Assembly: GCA_020442225.1 (NCBI GenBank)
Contig: JAGRKR010000417.1
Span: 1-11,603 of the forward strand
Direction: 5' to 3'
Source of the DNA: Hyphomicrobiaceae bacterium
GTDB lineage: Bacteria > Pseudomonadota > Alphaproteobacteria > Rhizobiales > Hyphomicrobiaceae
DNA: 11,603 nucleotides
This document shows, in pieces, positions 1 through 5,875 of this stretch (its first letter is position 1; each line of letters begins with the position of its first letter). A program made the translations under genes and the position numbers. The notes beneath the pieces were generated by a model. It ran no database searches. It was not told where the DNA came from and saw only the letters and a program-made list of their open reading frames with translations.

Positions 1-93
1 GACGCCCCGCGCCGCCAACGCGCGAGCGGTGGCCGCGCCGAGACCGGAGGCGCCGCCCGTGACCACCGCCGCAATGCCAGCATCCAGCTTCAT
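1..93 (-). CDS. Short-chain dehydrogenase, probable type II 3-hydroxyacyl-CoA dehydrogenase (partial, N-terminus only)
   Basis: Only the first 31 codons lie in the window; the gene runs off the left edge. The ATG at 93-91 is preceded on the minus strand by a purine-rich GGGAG ribosome-binding site about six bases upstream. The N-terminus reads [19 protein letters not shown], the Rossmann nucleotide-binding motif TGGxxGxG of classical short-chain dehydrogenases. The lysine-leucine opening followed directly by this strand and ASGLGxATA is typical of the HSD17B10-like enzymes that oxidise 3-hydroxyacyl-CoA or 2-methyl-3-hydroxybutyryl-CoA with NAD+. The family (SDR) is certain from the motif; the substrate class is inferred from the style of the N-terminus and from the acyl-CoA genes further right. 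The catalytic Ser-Tyr-Lys lies outside the window. It is divergent from the threonine aldolase gene. Confidence 0.8.
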   Translation of the reverse strand, partial: MKLDAGIAAVVTGGASGLGAATARALAARGV

Positions 94-224
94 AATGTTC
101 TCCCTTCGTTTGCGCCGGCCGCATCCACAACCGCCGTCAGACCGCGAGGCGTCAGCGCCACGCGGTCAACTGATCCTGATCGGCGGCCAGGATATCGGGG
201 ATGTGCCCCGCCGAGAAGCCCCGG

Positions 225-253
225 CTGGCGCGCCGGTTTCCGCGCGCTATAGT
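225..253 (+). promoter_or_regulatory. Possible promoter for the threonine aldolase gene
   Basis: TATAGT at 248-253 resembles a sigma-70 -10 box. CTGGCG at 225-230 is a weak -35 candidate with a 17-base spacer. It sits in the 229-base divergent gap between the dehydrogenase (leftward) and the aldolase (rightward), about 70 bases upstream of the aldolase start. The -35 match is poor, so this is tentative. I see nothing else clear in the 94-322 gap. Confidence 0.3.
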
Positions 254-322
254 GCCGGGGGCGGCGCGCCCGCGCTCACCCCCTCGCACCTCGACGCGGA
301 CAGACAGCAGGAGCGGACGATC

Positions 323-1396
323 GTGGCAGACAAGAGACTGATCGACCTCGTCAGCGACACCTCGACCCGCCCATCCGCCGGCATGCGCAGGGCCATTGCC
401 GAAGCCGTCGTCGGCGACGAGCAGAGCGGCGAAGATCCGACCACCAATGCCCTCCAGGAGCGTGTCGCCGATCTCCTTGGCAAGGAGGCCGCCCTGCTCG
501 TGCCGTCCGGCACGATGTGCAACCAGATCGCCATGCTCGTGCATTGCCGGCCCGGCGACGAGGTGATCGCCGCAGATGTCACGCACATCTTCACGTCGGA
601 AGCCGGCGGCGGTTCCGCGCTCGCAGGCGTGCAGACGTGGCCGCTGCCGTCCGAGCACGGCATCTTCAAGCCGGCCGACCTCGCCGAGGCGATCCGCGAC
701 CCCGCCAAGCGGAACAACCCGCGCTCGCGTCTGGTGGTCATCGAGCAGACCGTCAACCGGGGTGGCGGCGCCGTCTGGCCGCAAGCCGCCATCGAGGACG
801 TCGCCAAGGTCGCCCGCAAGCACGACCTCGTCATTCATATGGACGGCGCGCGGCTTCTGAACGCTGCCGTCGCCTCCAACCGTCCGGCAGCCGCGATCAC
901 CGCACCGGTGGACAGCGTCTGGCTCGACCTCTCGAAGGGCCTGGGCTGCCCGATCGGTGGCGTGCTCGCCGGCAGCAAGGCCTTCATCGCCGAGGCCTGG
1001 CGGTGGAAGCAGAGGCTCGGCGGCGCCATGCGCCAGTCCGGCATCATCGCCGCGGCCGGGCTCTACGCGCTCGATCACAATATCGGGCGCCTTGCAGAGG
1101 ATCACGCCAACGCCCGGCTGCTCGCCGAACGGATCGGCGCACTGCCCGGCGTGCGCATCGACCCGCCCCGGGTCGAGACCAACATCGTCTATTTCGACGT
1201 CAGCAGCTCCGGCACGACGAACCAGGAGCTCTGCGCCAAGCTGCGCAGCCACGGCGTGCGCATGGGCACCTCTTACGGCGGCCGCATCCGGGCCGTGACG
1301 CACCTCGATGTCAGCCGTACAGATTGCGAGCAGGCGGCCGAGGTGTTCGCGACGGCGCTCGCCGAGGCGGCGCAATCACGGAGCGGCGCGCACTAG
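323..1396 (+). CDS. ltaE: Low-specificity L-threonine aldolase (PLP-dependent)
   Basis: Cytoplasmic PLP enzyme of the beta-eliminating lyase family, cleaving L-threonine or L-allo-threonine to glycine and acetaldehyde. The protein is 357 residues, close to the usual 335-350. The open frame extends about 98 codons upstream, but that part has no family resemblance. The GTG at 323 is preceded by AGGAG at 309-313, nine bases away, and gives the expected N-terminus [18 protein letters not shown]. Visible motifs are the SDTSTRPS entry near residue 10, [10 protein letters not shown] with the PLP-stacking His near residue 88, [10 protein letters not shown] (about 172-181, Asp174 and Arg177), and [11 protein letters not shown] with the Schiff-base Lys at about 205. 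The gene is monocistronic and convergent with the secreted-protein gene, 33 bases between stops. Related PLP enzymes such as D-threonine aldolase have a different fold, so the family call is firm. Stereospecificity cannot be read from the sequence. Confidence 0.93.
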   Translation: MADKRLIDLVSDTSTRPSAGMRRAIAEAVVGDEQSGEDPTTNALQERVADLLGKEAALLVPSGTMCNQIAMLVHCRPGDEVIAADVTHIFTSEAGGGSALAGVQTWPLPSEHGIFKPADLAEAIRDPAKRNNPRSRLVVIEQTVNRGGGAVWPQAAIEDVAKVARKHDLVIHMDGARLLNAAVASNRPAAAITAPVDSVWLDLSKGLGCPIGGVLAGSKAFIAEAWRWKQRLGGAMRQSGIIAAAGLYALDHNIGRLAEDHANARLLAERIGALPGVRIDPPRVETNIVYFDVSSSGTTNQELCAKLRSHGVRMGTSYGGRIRAVTHLDVSRTDCEQAAEVFATALAEAAQSRSGAH

Positions 1397-1429
1397 CATC
1401 CATGCGGTTGCTCAGGCTGGCGACAGGCG

Positions 1430-1843
1430 TCAAACCCCGGCTCCGACGTGGCACGTCGCCGGGCTGTCCGTCCGCCAGCCTCGCGCGCCCCAGCGCGGCC
1501 GGCCCTCGCGCGGAACCGCGCCTTCGACGAAAAACTCGTAGCAGTTGGCGCTGGTCTTGACGGCGCGCCAGCAGCCGCCCGCCAAACCTGCCGTGTAGAA
1601 GGTGCAGAAGGCGGGACCCCGGAACGACCAGTAGCCTTTGGCCTTGCCGCGCTTGTCCCAGTAGTCGATGCCGCCCTGGTGATCATAGCTTTCGATCCAG
1701 GGCTGCCCCGAGGCGTAGACGCCCGCCAGACGCTGGCCGATGAAGGCGCGCTGCATCGCCTCGACGGACATCCAGCGTGCGGTAGCGTCGGCCATCGACG
1801 GCCAACCCAGGGCGATCAGCGCGACGAGCACGCGGACGCGCAT
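1430..1843 (-). CDS. Small secreted cysteine-containing protein, function unknown
   Basis: I do not recognise a named family with confidence. The protein has 137 residues from the ATG at 1843-1841, which carries a strong GGAAGGAG ribosome-binding site eight bases upstream; longer in-frame extensions look non-coding. Residues 1-20 form a signal peptide (basic MRVR, hydrophobic LVALIALG, ending ADA before Thr21), so the mature protein is probably periplasmic. The mature part is rich in Gly, Trp and Tyr with four cysteines (80, 91, 101, 131). Its core holds YWSFRGPAFCTFY and CWRAVKTSANCYEFF, a layout of short strands seen in several small proteobacterial exported proteins (DUF995-like pattern; unverified resemblance). 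The C-terminal 30 residues are Arg/Gly-rich and look unrelated to the core. It lies downstream of the lipoprotein gene on the same strand. Confidence 0.7.
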   Translation of the reverse strand: MRVRVLVALIALGWPSMADATARWMSVEAMQRAFIGQRLAGVYASGQPWIESYDHQGGIDYWDKRGKAKGYWSFRGPAFCTFYTAGLAGGCWRAVKTSANCYEFFVEGAVPREGRPRWGARGWRTDSPATCHVGAGV

Positions 1844-1898
1844 CGGCTCGGCTCCTTCCCTCGTGCGGCGCTGCGGCGCGCCACCGGTGGGGAACTCT

Positions 1899-1927
1899 AG
1901 CATACTTCGTACTGCGCGCGCAGCCAG
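1899..1927 (-). promoter_or_regulatory. Possible promoter for the small secreted protein gene
   Basis: On the minus strand TATGCT (1904-1899) could be a -10 box, with CTGGCT (1927-1922) 17 bases further upstream as a weak -35. It lies in the 134-base gap between the lipoprotein gene and the small secreted protein gene, about 55 bases before the start codon. It is in a locally AT-richer patch. Only the -10 is a reasonable match. Confidence 0.28.
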
Positions 1928-1977
1928 GGGCTCCAAAACCGGCGAAAGCGTGAACCACGCCGGCCCGCCTGGGGCGA

Positions 1978-2595
1978 TTAGCGCGTCTTGCGCCCGCGAC
2001 AGCGTTTCCCGCTCTCCACCATCAGCTCGGCGCGGGTCTGCCGCGCAAGCTCGCGCACGCGCACCAGATGGCCGCCCGCCTCGGGCGCCGCAGCGGACGA
2101 TGCCTGTTTTGCAATGGCGCTGTCGAGGGCCTGCTCGGCCGCGCGTGTCTCGTCTATGCCCCGAGCGAGCTCGCGGCAATCGAGCTGACCCTTGGCGCCG
2201 CGGTAGGCAAACAGCCGGATGCCCGACAGATAGTCCTCCGCCGAGGTCTTCTGCCAGACCCACTTGCGGGCTGGATCGGCCATCATCGCCTTCAGCTTAT
2301 CGACCTGAGGCCTCGGCGCGGCATCCGGCGGCGGCGGCGGGCTTTTCTCGGGACGCGCCAGGGTCGGGGCGCTCGTCACGGGCGGCACTTTCGTCGCCGT
2401 GCGCGCCTTACGGATGGGCGCCTTCACCGCTGCCGATCTCTTCGGCTGGATGCTATGGGCGGGTCTCAGATCGTCTTTGAGGGAGCCGAGGGGGCGGGGG
2501 GCTGGATCGCTCCACCTCGACCCGGCACAGCCTGCGAGCAGGATCGCCACGAGCCCCACGATGGACGTGCGAAGCGGCCGGCATATCTGGAACAT
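1978..2595 (-). CDS. Putative lipoprotein with proline-rich linker, function unknown
   Basis: I do not recognise the family. The protein has 205 residues from the ATG at 2595-2593. The N-terminus is a lipoprotein signal: basic start, hydrophobic stretch SIVGLVAILLAGC and a lipobox LAGC with Cys23 as the lipidation site. Ala at +2 suggests delivery to the outer membrane, facing the periplasm (inference from the known sorting rule). Residues 24-100 are basic and Pro/Ala-rich, with five consecutive prolines at 86-90, a probable disordered tether. Residues 101-195 form the likely folded domain: KWVWQKTSAEDYLSGIRLFA, then LDCRELARGIDETRAA, then charged Ala-rich helices that could form a coiled coil. 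Cys140 and Cys199 could pair. The start was chosen because it places the signal correctly; the frame stays open 47 codons upstream without plausible content, and the ribosome-binding site is weak (GTGAAG). It is not obviously related to the flanking metabolic genes. Confidence 0.72.
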   Translation of the reverse strand: MFQICRPLRTSIVGLVAILLAGCAGSRWSDPAPRPLGSLKDDLRPAHSIQPKRSAAVKAPIRKARTATKVPPVTSAPTLARPEKSPPPPPDAAPRPQVDKLKAMMADPARKWVWQKTSAEDYLSGIRLFAYRGAKGQLDCRELARGIDETRAAEQALDSAIAKQASSAAAPEAGGHLVRVRELARQTRAELMVESGKRCRGRKTR

Positions 2596-2706
2596 CTTCA
2601 CGCACCCAGCAAAGCGACAGGGGTCACTGCACGACGGATACGCGAGACCGAACCTCACGTATCGTAACGCGACAGGCCTTAAGATTTGCTTGATGCGCCG
2701 ACGTTC

Positions 2707-2736
2707 TGTGTATCGATTGGAGCAAGCAACGATCAA
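2707..2736 (-). promoter_or_regulatory. Possible promoter for the lipoprotein gene
   Basis: On the minus strand TTGATC (2736-2731) and TACACA (2712-2707) are separated by 18 bases, within an AT-richer island between the acyl-CoA dehydrogenase stop and the lipoprotein start. The hairpin at 2745-2766 lies immediately upstream, which would separate the two transcription units. Neither hexamer is a strong match. Confidence 0.3.
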
Positions 2737-2744
2737 CGCAGATC

Positions 2745-2766
2745 ACCAGACGCCGAAGCGTCTGGT
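2745..2766 (-). terminator. Perfect 9-bp hairpin with CGAA loop, probable terminator of the acyl-CoA operon
   Basis: ACCAGACGC (2745-2753) and GCGTCTGGT (2758-2766) are exact reverse complements around the four-base loop CGAA. The hairpin lies about 50 bases beyond the acyl-CoA dehydrogenase stop codon in the direction of transcription. No T-run follows on either strand, so intrinsic termination is inferred from position and stem quality only. A transcript-stabilising 3' structure is an alternative. Confidence 0.5.
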
Positions 2767-2794
2767 ATCCGGGGACATGGTGTCCGGGACATGG
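2763..2794. repeat. Imperfect tandem repeat of about 15-16 bases (two copies)
   Basis: TGGTATCCGGGGACATGG (2763-2780) is followed, sharing its last three bases, by TGGTGTCCGGGACATGG (2778-2794). The copies differ by one substitution and one missing G. The first copy overlaps the right arm of the hairpin at 2745-2766, and the junction itself can fold (GGACA-TGG-TGTCC, 2773-2785). Origin unknown; it could be a remnant of a dispersed palindromic repeat or of an insertion-sequence end. Confidence 0.5.
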
Positions 2795-2814
2795 ATCGCG
2801 CGCGACGTCGCCGA

Positions 2815-3999
2815 TCAGTACGACCGCGGCATGCCCAGCACGTGCTGCCCGAGGAACGCCAGCACCATGTTGGTCGAGATCGGAGCGGTCTGATAGAGAC
2901 GCGCCTCACGCCACTTGCGCTCGACGCCATACTCCCGCGCATAGCCGAAGCCTCCGAACGTCTGCATGCACGTGTCGGCTGCCGCCCATGCCGCCTCCGA
3001 GGCGAGCATCTTCGCCATGTTGGCTTCCGCCCCGCAGTCCCGATGGGCCTCGAACATGGCCGCCGCCTTGCGCACCATCAGCTCGGCCGCCTGGGTCTGG
3101 GCATAGGCGCGGGCGATGGGGAACTGCACGCCCTGGTTCTTGCCGATCGGGGCGCCGAAGACCACGCGCTCCTTGGCGTACTCGGATGCGCGGCGGATGA
3201 AGTACTTGGCGTCTCCGATCGACTCCGAGGCGACGAGGATTCGCTCCGCGTTCATGCCGTCGAGGATGTACTTGAAGCCCCGGCCCTCCTCGCCGATCAG
3301 ACTCTCGGGAGGGATCTTGAGGTTGTCGAAGAACACCTCGCAGGTGTTGTGGTTGACCATGGCGTCGATCTTGCGGATCTCGAGGCCGTTGCCTTTGGCT
3401 TCCCTGAGATCGACGAGGAAGACCGACAGGCCCTCGGAGCGCTTCTTCACCTTGTCTGCCGGCGCCGTGCGCGCCAGCAACAGCATGAGGTCGGAGTAGA
3501 GCGCGCGGCTCGTCCACACCTTCTGGCCGTTGACGAGATAGTGGTTGCCCTGCTTCTCCGCCCGCGTCTTGAGCTGGGTCGTGTCCGAGCCCGTGGTCGG
3601 CTCCGTGACACCGAACGCCTGGAGCCGCAGCCTGCCGGCCGCGATCTCCGGCAGGTAGCGCCGCTTCTGCTCGTCGCTGCCATGCCTTAGCACGGTGCCC
3701 ATCGTGTACATCTGGGCGTGGCAGGCGGCGGCGTTGCAGCCGGTCTCGTGAATCGTCTCGAGAATGGCCGCACCGGCGCTGATCGGCAGGCCGGCGCCGC
3801 CGTATTCCTCGGGGATGAGCGCAGCGAGATAGCCGGCCTCCGTCAGCGCAGCCACGAACTCGGTCGGATACTCGCTGGCCGCGTCGAGCTTCATCCAGTA
3901 CTCGTTCGGAAAGTCGTCGCAGACCTTGCGCACGCCTTCGCGGATCTCGCGCCAGTCGGGATCAACCGCCATGACCACGCGGTTTTCGCTATCGTCCAT
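2815..3999 (-). CDS. Acyl-CoA dehydrogenase, with isovaleryl-CoA dehydrogenase-type catalytic Glu position
   Basis: FAD enzyme that inserts the alpha-beta double bond into an acyl-CoA and passes electrons to ETF. The 394 residues match the family length. Visible are the N-terminal helical domain, the FAD/substrate signature AFGVTEPTTGSD (about 128-139), KVWTSRA (about 160-166), the R-x-x-FG-x-x-I-x-x-x-Q segment (VVFGAPIGKNQGVQF, about 279-293) and the C-terminal QTFGGFGYAREYGVER (346-361). After it, where short- and medium-chain enzymes carry the catalytic Glu in a YEGT motif, this protein has YQTAPIST. A Glu in MNAERILVA at about residue 252 matches the alternative helix position used by isovaleryl-CoA and long-chain enzymes. 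Two adjacent ATGs (4002 and 3999) are possible; 3999 has better spacing (7 bases) from AGGA. It is the last gene of the operon, and its ribosome-binding site overlaps the lyase stop codon. Substrate is inferred: branched short-chain or longer acyl-CoA. Confidence 0.92.
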   Translation of the reverse strand: MDDSENRVVMAVDPDWREIREGVRKVCDDFPNEYWMKLDAASEYPTEFVAALTEAGYLAALIPEEYGGAGLPISAGAAILETIHETGCNAAACHAQMYTMGTVLRHGSDEQKRRYLPEIAAGRLRLQAFGVTEPTTGSDTTQLKTRAEKQGNHYLVNGQKVWTSRALYSDLMLLLARTAPADKVKKRSEGLSVFLVDLREAKGNGLEIRKIDAMVNHNTCEVFFDNLKIPPESLIGEEGRGFKYILDGMNAERILVASESIGDAKYFIRRASEYAKERVVFGAPIGKNQGVQFPIARAYAQTQAAELMVRKAAAMFEAHRDCGAEANMAKMLASEAAWAAADTCMQTFGGFGYAREYGVERKWREARLYQTAPISTNMVLAFLGQHVLGMPRSY

Positions 4000-4006
4000 C
4001 ATTCTG

Positions 4007-4012
4007 TCCTTA
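4007..4012 (-). promoter_or_regulatory. Ribosome-binding site embedded in the upstream stop codon (TAAGGA)
   Basis: On the minus strand the lyase stop codon TAA (4012-4010) runs directly into GGA, so the stop forms part of the TAAGGA Shine-Dalgarno of the dehydrogenase. The spacer to the ATG at 3999 is seven bases and to the ATG at 4002 is four. This favours 3999 and suggests translational coupling of the two genes. Confidence 0.6.
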
Positions 4013-4954
4013 CTCCGCTGCCAGTCGCGCGCCCGCCGGCGCATAGCCCTTGGGCAGGCCGGCTCTGGGTACACCGCCATAGAATTTCTCGGAGGGCAAA
4101 GCCGCTTCCGCGATCGTTCGCGCGGCGGCGAGCCCCGCGAGATCGACACCGGTTCTCAGGCCCTCCTTCTCGAGCAGGAAGACGAGGTCTTCCATCACGA
4201 TGTTCCCCGTTGCGCCGGGCGCGAACGGGCATCCCCCGAGACCACCGAGCGAGGCGTCGAAATAGCGGACACCCGCCTCCAGCGCGGCCACGGCGTTGGC
4301 CAGACCGAGCCCGCGCGTATCGTGGAAATGCGAGTAGAGCGGCCGGCCGCCCATCACCTTCGCCGCATCGGTGAAGAGCGTGCGGACCTCGCGCGGCGAG
4401 GCGTAGCCGACGGTATCCGGCAGCGCCACCTCGTCGGCTCCCGCGTCGAGAAACCGCTCGAGGAATGCCAGTACGCGCGATTGCGGGACCTGACCCTCCA
4501 GCGTGCAGCCGAACGCCGTGGCGAGCCCGCCCTGCAGCACGACGTCGGCGAACTCCGGCCGTTCCCGGCGCAGCGCCGCGATCTCGGCGAACTCGGCGAA
4601 AGACTGGTCGGTGGAACGGCGCACGTTGGCCTGATTGTGCGTTTCGGAGACGGAGATCACGAAATTGATCTTGCGGATGCCGGCGGCGAGGGCCAGCTCG
4701 GCGCCCTTGCGGTTGGGCGCGAGGGCGCACATCAGCGGCCCCTCGATGCCGGCGATCCCAGCGGCGACGGCCGCCGCGTCGGCGAATTGCGGGATGACCT
4801 TCGGCGGCACGAAGCTCGTCGCCTCGATCTCGGGAATGCCGGCGGTCGCCTCTGCCGCGATCCAGGCGAGCTTGGTCTCGGTCGGCACGAACGACTTCAC
4901 GAGCTGCAGGCCATCCCTGAGCCCGACCTCCCGCACGAACACGTCACGTGACAT
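4010..4954 (-). CDS. Hydroxymethylglutaryl-CoA lyase family enzyme
   Basis: DRE-TIM metallolyase of 314 residues; the family cleaves HMG-CoA to acetyl-CoA and acetoacetate. Residues matching the known HMG-CoA lyase site are visible: VGLRDGLQ near the start (Arg13 catalytic, Asp14 metal), IEATSFVPPK (Glu44), FGCTLEGQVP, LPDTVGYASP, the metal-binding HFHDTRG (His209, His211), and the C-terminal loop GGLGGCPFAPGATGN with the catalytic Cys242 and Asn251. Differences from the human-type enzyme, for example RDGLQLVK rather than RDGLQNEK and GYASP rather than GVGTP, leave room for a related 3-hydroxy-3-alkylglutaryl-CoA substrate. A GTG at 4969 overlaps the upstream stop as GTGA, but the ATG at 4954 has a perfect AGGAGG six bases upstream and is preferred. 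It is the middle gene of the operon, 11 bases after the crotonase. In the liu pathway it would be the liuE-type final step. Confidence 0.92.
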   Translation of the reverse strand: MSRDVFVREVGLRDGLQLVKSFVPTETKLAWIAAEATAGIPEIEATSFVPPKVIPQFADAAAVAAGIAGIEGPLMCALAPNRKGAELALAAGIRKINFVISVSETHNQANVRRSTDQSFAEFAEIAALRRERPEFADVVLQGGLATAFGCTLEGQVPQSRVLAFLERFLDAGADEVALPDTVGYASPREVRTLFTDAAKVMGGRPLYSHFHDTRGLGLANAVAALEAGVRYFDASLGGLGGCPFAPGATGNIVMEDLVFLLEKEGLRTGVDLAGLAAARTIAEAALPSEKFYGGVPRAGLPKGYAPAGARLAAE

Positions 4955-4960
4955 GGTGTT

Positions 4961-4966
4961 CCTCCT
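4961..4966 (-). promoter_or_regulatory. Consensus Shine-Dalgarno AGGAGG deciding the lyase start
   Basis: AGGAGG on the minus strand (4966-4961) lies six bases upstream of the ATG at 4954-4952 and begins within the last base of the crotonase stop region. It makes the upstream overlapping GTG (4969) an unlikely start. Confidence 0.7.
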
Positions 4967-5760
4967 CACCGCCCCTTGAACACGGGCTTGCGCTTCTCGT
5001 TGAAGGCATTGATGCCCTCGATCCGGTCCTGTGTCGATACGGTGCGATAGTAGGCCTCCAGCTCGAACTGGTAGCCAGCGGCCCGCTCGATCTCCACGGC
5101 CTTGTCGAGGGCCTTCTTCGCCTGGCGCACGGCCACGGGGGCGTTGGCGGCGATGCGACGCGCAATGGCCAGCACCTCGTCCATCAGGCGATCATCCGCC
5201 ACGACCTTGTTGACCATGCCCCAGGCATGCGCCTCCGCCGCGGTAAAGACGTCGCCCGAGAGCACGATCTCCTTGGCGCGGCGGACACCAGTGGCACGCG
5301 GCATGTTCTGTGTGCCGCCGGCGCCCGGAATGATGCCGAGCTTCACTTCCGTTTGGGCGAAGCGCGCGCTCTCGGCCGCGTAGATGAAATCGCAGACGAG
5401 CGCCAGTTCCGAGCCGCCCCCGAAGGCGGAACCGTTGACGGCGGCGATGACCGGCACCGGGCAATCCATGATCGCGCGAATGGCCTGTTCGAGGATGGCG
5501 TGCTGGCGCGTCCAGTCGGTGTCGGACATGCCCTTGCGCTCCTTGAGATCGGCGCCGGCACAGAACGCCTTGTCGCCCGCGCCGGTCAGCACGAAGCAAT
5601 TGACCGCACCCTGGCCGACGTAAGCCTCCATGAAGCAGTCGCGCAGGTCGCGCATCATCGCCGTGTTCATGGCATTGCGGGCCGCCTCGCGGTTCATGCG
5701 GACGACGGCGATGGCCGGCTCGTGCATCTCGATGGCCAATGTCTCGTAGGTGCGTGTCAT
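4966..5760 (-). CDS. Enoyl-CoA hydratase/isomerase family protein, methylglutaconyl-CoA hydratase-like
   Basis: Crotonase-fold protein of 264 residues, a normal length. Oxyanion-hole motifs AFCAGADLKER (65-75) and NGSAFGGGSELAL (109-121) are present. Both hydratase glutamates can be seen: Glu118 in GGGSELAL and Glu138 in TEVKLGIIPGAGGTQ, so it should be an active syn-hydratase. ADLKER, the PRATGVRRAKE segment (154-164) and the C-terminal TQDRIEGINAFNEKRKPVFKG resemble human AUH, the 3-methylglutaconyl-CoA hydratase of leucine degradation (from my recollection of that protein, not an alignment). This fits with an HMG-CoA lyase as the next gene. It is the first gene of the three-gene leftward operon, divergent from the quinone oxidoreductase. 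Its ribosome-binding site is weak (GGGA). A general short-chain enoyl-CoA hydratase is the alternative. Confidence 0.9.
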   Translation of the reverse strand: MTRTYETLAIEMHEPAIAVVRMNREAARNAMNTAMMRDLRDCFMEAYVGQGAVNCFVLTGAGDKAFCAGADLKERKGMSDTDWTRQHAILEQAIRAIMDCPVPVIAAVNGSAFGGGSELALVCDFIYAAESARFAQTEVKLGIIPGAGGTQNMPRATGVRRAKEIVLSGDVFTAAEAHAWGMVNKVVADDRLMDEVLAIARRIAANAPVAVRQAKKALDKAVEIERAAGYQFELEAYYRTVSTQDRIEGINAFNEKRKPVFKGR

Positions 5761-5875
5761 GGGATGTCCCGTTCTGGTTGGGGCATCGGAAGCGGCGTCT
5801 CAGCCTCTCCCAACGGCGGCCGTGATCGTGTATGGGTCGCACATCGCTTACGCCACAGGAAAGACCAAGGCAATC
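5761..5875. other. Divergent intergenic control region
   Basis: These 115 bases separate the starts of the leftward crotonase operon and the rightward quinone oxidoreductase, so promoters for both must lie here or overlap the coding ends. I see no convincing -35/-10 pair and no strong palindromic operator. No local regulator gene is present in the window. Confidence 0.4.

Noticed and set aside
29..322. 98-codon N-terminal extension of the threonine aldolase
   Set aside because: The extension overlaps the divergent dehydrogenase start, has no family resemblance, and a well-placed AGGAG supports the GTG at 323.
152..1375. 407-codon open frame on the minus strand across the threonine aldolase
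   Set aside because: It is antisense to a clear PLP enzyme and its translation is Arg/Gly/Asp/His-rich without any motif, as expected for the shadow frame of a GC-rich gene.
2686..3690. 334-codon plus-strand open frame antisense to the acyl-CoA dehydrogenase
   Set aside because: No ribosome-binding site or recognisable motif; the antisense dehydrogenase is complete with all signatures.
4010..4954. Reading the lyase as an isopropylmalate or homocitrate synthase
   Set aside because: These share the DRE-TIM fold, but the GGLGGCPFAPGATGN cysteine loop and the short length without a regulatory domain point to the HMG-CoA lyase group.
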